A stretch of DNA of 64,000 nt from Nocardioides mangrovicus. Its GTDB lineage: Bacteria > Actinomycetota > Actinomycetes > Propionibacteriales > Nocardioidaceae. A program made the position numbers and the translations under genes. Positions 61,855-64,000 of the stretch are shown here, piece by piece. The DNA is taken from contig NZ_RDBE01000006.1 in NCBI RefSeq assembly GCF_003674065.1, positions 248,001 to 312,000 on the forward strand. The letters run 5' to 3'. Positions within the stretch are counted from its first letter, which is position 1. Each line of letters opens with the position of its first letter. The notes beneath the pieces were generated by a model, which saw nothing but the letters and a program-made list of their open reading frames with translations, was not told the origin of the DNA and made no database searches.

Positions 61855-64000
61855 CAGGACGAGGCCTGGAGCCGAGTCGGGCCGATGTTGAGGCTGGGAT
61901 GGGGTCTTCAAGTGCATGTCGCTGGCCAGTCAGATGCTCGTCTGGGCCATTTCCGATCCGTCGCAGTCGACCAGTAGGCCCGTAGCGTTCGAGGTCTTGA
62001 CGGGCGAGGGCGACGGCGTGGCTTGGACCGAGGTCCGCTCGGTCGCGGCTGAAGGCGCCAGCCCATTGCGCTCGCGCCTGATTAATGTCGTCGGCGACGA
62101 GGTGTGCGACGTTGTGGTGTCGGCCGCGGGTCATGGCGACGTATGCCGACGCCGCCCCGGTCTGCTCACCGAAAGTGAAGTGGGCGGTATCGACGGTGAC
62201 GCCCTGAGCGCCGTAGACGGTGGTGGCGTAGGCAAGCTGGACGTGATGAGCGACGTAGTCGTGCGGTAGGACGGCGCTGCGGCGGCCGGCCCCGACGGTG
62301 ATGCTCCCGTCAGCACCGGTCGCGGTGATGGTCCAGGTGTCGCGGTTGGCGACTCCGAGGGCGGGCGCGTTGCGACGGGTCGCGACGCGGTCGCCGACGG
62401 CGAGACGCTCGCCGGCATCGGTTATGGTCGCGTGGGCGCTGATGGTGCCCTCAATCATCCTGCGTTGGCGGACCGCAGCGTTGAGCTCGGCGACGTCCTC
62501 CAGGCCGTCGGCAATGAGCAGACCGTCGACGCTGGCGAGGGCTTGGCGGCGCTCGGCGTCGCTAGCGTGGACGGCGATCTCGCCGCGCTGAAGGAGCCGG
62601 TTGAAGACCTCGTCACTGCGTTCCCCCGTTCGCATCAGCAACGTCAAAGCTGCGTAGCTTGGGTCGGCGAAGCGGTGGACCTCGTCAAGCACATGGACAG
62701 CGTGAGGATCGGTCCACCGGGCGGCATGGTCGAGCACTCCCCCACGGCCGACCGCGGGCAGCTGGTGGCGGTCGCCGACCAGCGCGATCGAGCAGAAGGC
62801 CTCGTCAGCGACGACCAGGAGGGCTCGGGCGGTGTCCTGGTCGAGCATCCCGGCCTCGTCGACCACCAGCACGTCACCTGGACGCAGACACGCCTGCGGT
62901 GGCGGTTCGGACTGGCGTTCGCGGGTCCAGTGGCCATCGGTGTCCCAGCGGAAGCCGTGCTGGTGGATCAGCCACGCCGCCGAGAACGCATCACCGCCGA
63001 CCTCGCCTCGGGCGACCTGGGCGGCCTTCAACGTCGGTGTCACCACCACCAGACGCCGCCTCTCGCCGGCTAGGTGACGGTGGGCGGCAGCGAGCATGGC
63101 GGTCTTCCCGGCACCGGCCGCACCCTCGACGACGACGAGGCGGTCGGTGCCGGTGATCGCCGCCGCGGCAGCGCGTTGCGCCGGGTCGAGGCCGGGTGCA
63201 TCGACGTCACCGTGGATCGCGGTCGGTCGCGTCCGCCGCGACAACCGCAGTGCGAGGTCGTCCTCGACCGCCACGACGCGCGGTGAGGTGAGGGCTCGGA
63301 TGTGTTCGGGAACGTCATCGCGGTCGAGGAGGGGAACGCACCGCTCGAGGGCGCGGGCGGTGAGATCCTCGGCCAGCTCGCGACGCACCCCACCCTCGAC
63401 GACGACACCGGCTCGGGCGATGAGCTGCTCGATCTCACCGCGGACGTCGGCGGCGTTCCACGCCGAGCGACGGGCACCCAGCCGCGTCATCGCTCGCTCC
63501 ACCAGTCCCTCTCGGTCTAGTGCACCGATCGACGTTCCCCCCACCCCGACAGGACGCTCCGGTGGCCGGAACCCCAGCTCGGCCAGCTCCTCGACCCACC
63601 GTTCCCCCAACTCGCGTCCGTCCCTGGGGACGACCTTGTCCGGGCGGGCGTCGGCCCACGCCCGGGCGTCCCACGCCCGCTGCAGCTTCGCACCCGGCTC
63701 CTCACCGGGATGCTCGGTCCGCCACTGGGCTTCGTAACGGTCGACGTTCCGCCCGATCTGCGCCGTCCGGCCACTGAACGCACCGATGAACCCCACCAGC
63801 TCGACGATCTCGCCGGACTCAAGATTGAGGTGATAGCCGTGGGCGGCCAAGACCGCCCGAAACTCCGGATCCGCGATGACCGCCGCGTGGCCGATGCCGT
63901 TGATCGCGTCCAGGCTGTCGCGGACCCCGACGGTGTGAATCCCCCGCCAACCCCCGGACGCTTTCACGCGGGCGTTGACCTGCAGATGCAGATGCCGGTG
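61847..64000 (-). CDS. MobF-family conjugative relaxase/helicase, 5' part beyond the window
   Basis: About 717 residues are visible; the gene continues to the right. The first residues in view, HRHLHLQVNAR, contain the three-His metal motif (HxHxH) of HUH relaxases, so the missing part is the N-terminal TrwC-like domain with the nucleophile Tyr. The helicase half has Walker A VVEGAAGAGKTAMLAAAHRH, Walker B VLVVDEAGMLDQDTA, GDRHQLPAVGRGGVLDHA and YVAMTRGRHHN, i.e. RecD/TraI-type motifs. It nicks oriT and unwinds the strand for conjugal transfer. Presence in the element indicates self-transfer or mobilisation. Confidence 0.88.
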   Translation of the reverse strand, partial: HRHLHLQVNARVKASGGWRGIHTVGVRDSLDAINGIGHAAVIADPEFRAVLAAHGYHLNLESGEIVELVGFIGAFSGRTAQIGRNVDRYEAQWRTEHPGEEPGAKLQRAWDARAWADARPDKVVPRDGRELGERWVEELAELGFRPPERPVGVGGTSIGALDREGLVERAMTRLGARRSAWNAADVRGEIEQLIARAGVVVEGGVRRELAEDLTARALERCVPLLDRDDVPEHIRALTSPRVVAVEDDLALRLSRRTRPTAIHGDVDAPGLDPAQRAAAAAITGTDRLVVVEGAAGAGKTAMLAAAHRHLAGERRRLVVVTPTLKAAQVARGEVGGDAFSAAWLIHQHGFRWDTDGHWTRERQSEPPPQACLRPGDVLVVDEAGMLDQDTARALLVVADEAFCSIALVGDRHQLPAVGRGGVLDHAARWTDPHAVHVLDEVHRFADPSYAALTLLMRTGERSDEVFNRLLQRGEIAVHASDAERRQALASVDGLLIADGLEDVAELNAAVRQRRMIEGTISAHATITDAGERLAVGDRVATRRNAPALGVANRDTWTITATGADGSITVGAGRRSAVLPHDYVAHHVQLAYATTVYGAQGVTVDTAHFTFGEQTGAASAYVAMTRGRHHNVAHLVADDINQARAQWAGAFSRDRADLGPSHAVALARQDLERYGPTGRLRRIGNGPDEHLTGQRHALEDPIPASTSARLGSRPRPAR

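Overview
The window is high-GC chromosomal DNA from an actinobacterium, most likely a Nocardioides-type member of the Propionibacteriales. The basis is the strong G/C third-position bias, the rod-shape operon mreB-mreC-mreD-mrdA-rodA, an actinobacterial clpP1/clpP2 pair, Nei1-type glycosylase, a mycothiol-type DsbA protein, GlbO haemoglobin, and many genes whose start codon lies 6-8 bases after a TANNNT -10 box, as expected for leaderless transcripts. The species assignment is inference.

Layout. Positions 1-5083 hold a methyltransferase, a winged-helix (AlkZ-like) protein, an MFS exporter and a sulfotransferase-like protein. A radical SAM protein (5070-6998) and ppc (7037-9871) diverge from a 38-bp gap, followed by a ChaA-like antiporter. 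A surface-glycan block on the minus strand (11051-16464) contains a tandem GT2 glycosyltransferase, two methyltransferases and a large membrane protein. Next comes the minus-strand elongasome operon (22391 down to 16517), then ndk, folC-DUF4233, valS, clpX, clpP2, clpP1, an esterase, tig, tRNA-Pro(UGG), tRNA-Gly(UCC), a PP2C phosphatase, nei1-rpiB, metG, a DsbA-like protein, pepN, DUF5130, mscS, a large membrane protein and glbO. Much of this (ndk, DUF4233, folC, valS, clpX, clpP2, clpP1, tig, nei1, rpiB, DsbA-like, pepN, DUF5130, glbO) follows the order Rv2445c-Rv2470 of Mycobacterium tuberculosis as I remember it.

The conserved order stops exactly at the 3' end of glbO (53535). From 53532 onward the DNA is a mobile element: tyrosine integrase, excisionase, a complete four-gene CBASS anti-phage operon (55495-60045), an unrecognised gene, a second tyrosine recombinase with a degenerate active site, and the helicase half of a MobF relaxase that runs off the right edge. 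The element looks like an integrative conjugative element or integrated plasmid whose far end is outside the window.

The main discovery candidate is the CBASS operon: CD-NTase, E2-E1 conjugation enzyme (Cap2), JAMM protease (Cap3) and a nuclease-SAVED effector (Cap4-like), joined by three 4-bp stop/start overlaps. On infection the CD-NTase would make a cyclic oligonucleotide that the SAVED domain binds, switching on DNA cleavage. Cap2 would prime the CD-NTase by conjugating its C-terminus and Cap3 would reverse this. Other points of interest are a DsbA-family protein that has lost its second active-site cysteine, a perfect 34-bp palindrome after pepN, a REP-like inverted repeat inside rodA, tandem repeats before tRNA-Pro and at the valS stop codon, and matching coiled-coil tails on three unrelated surface-glycan enzymes.
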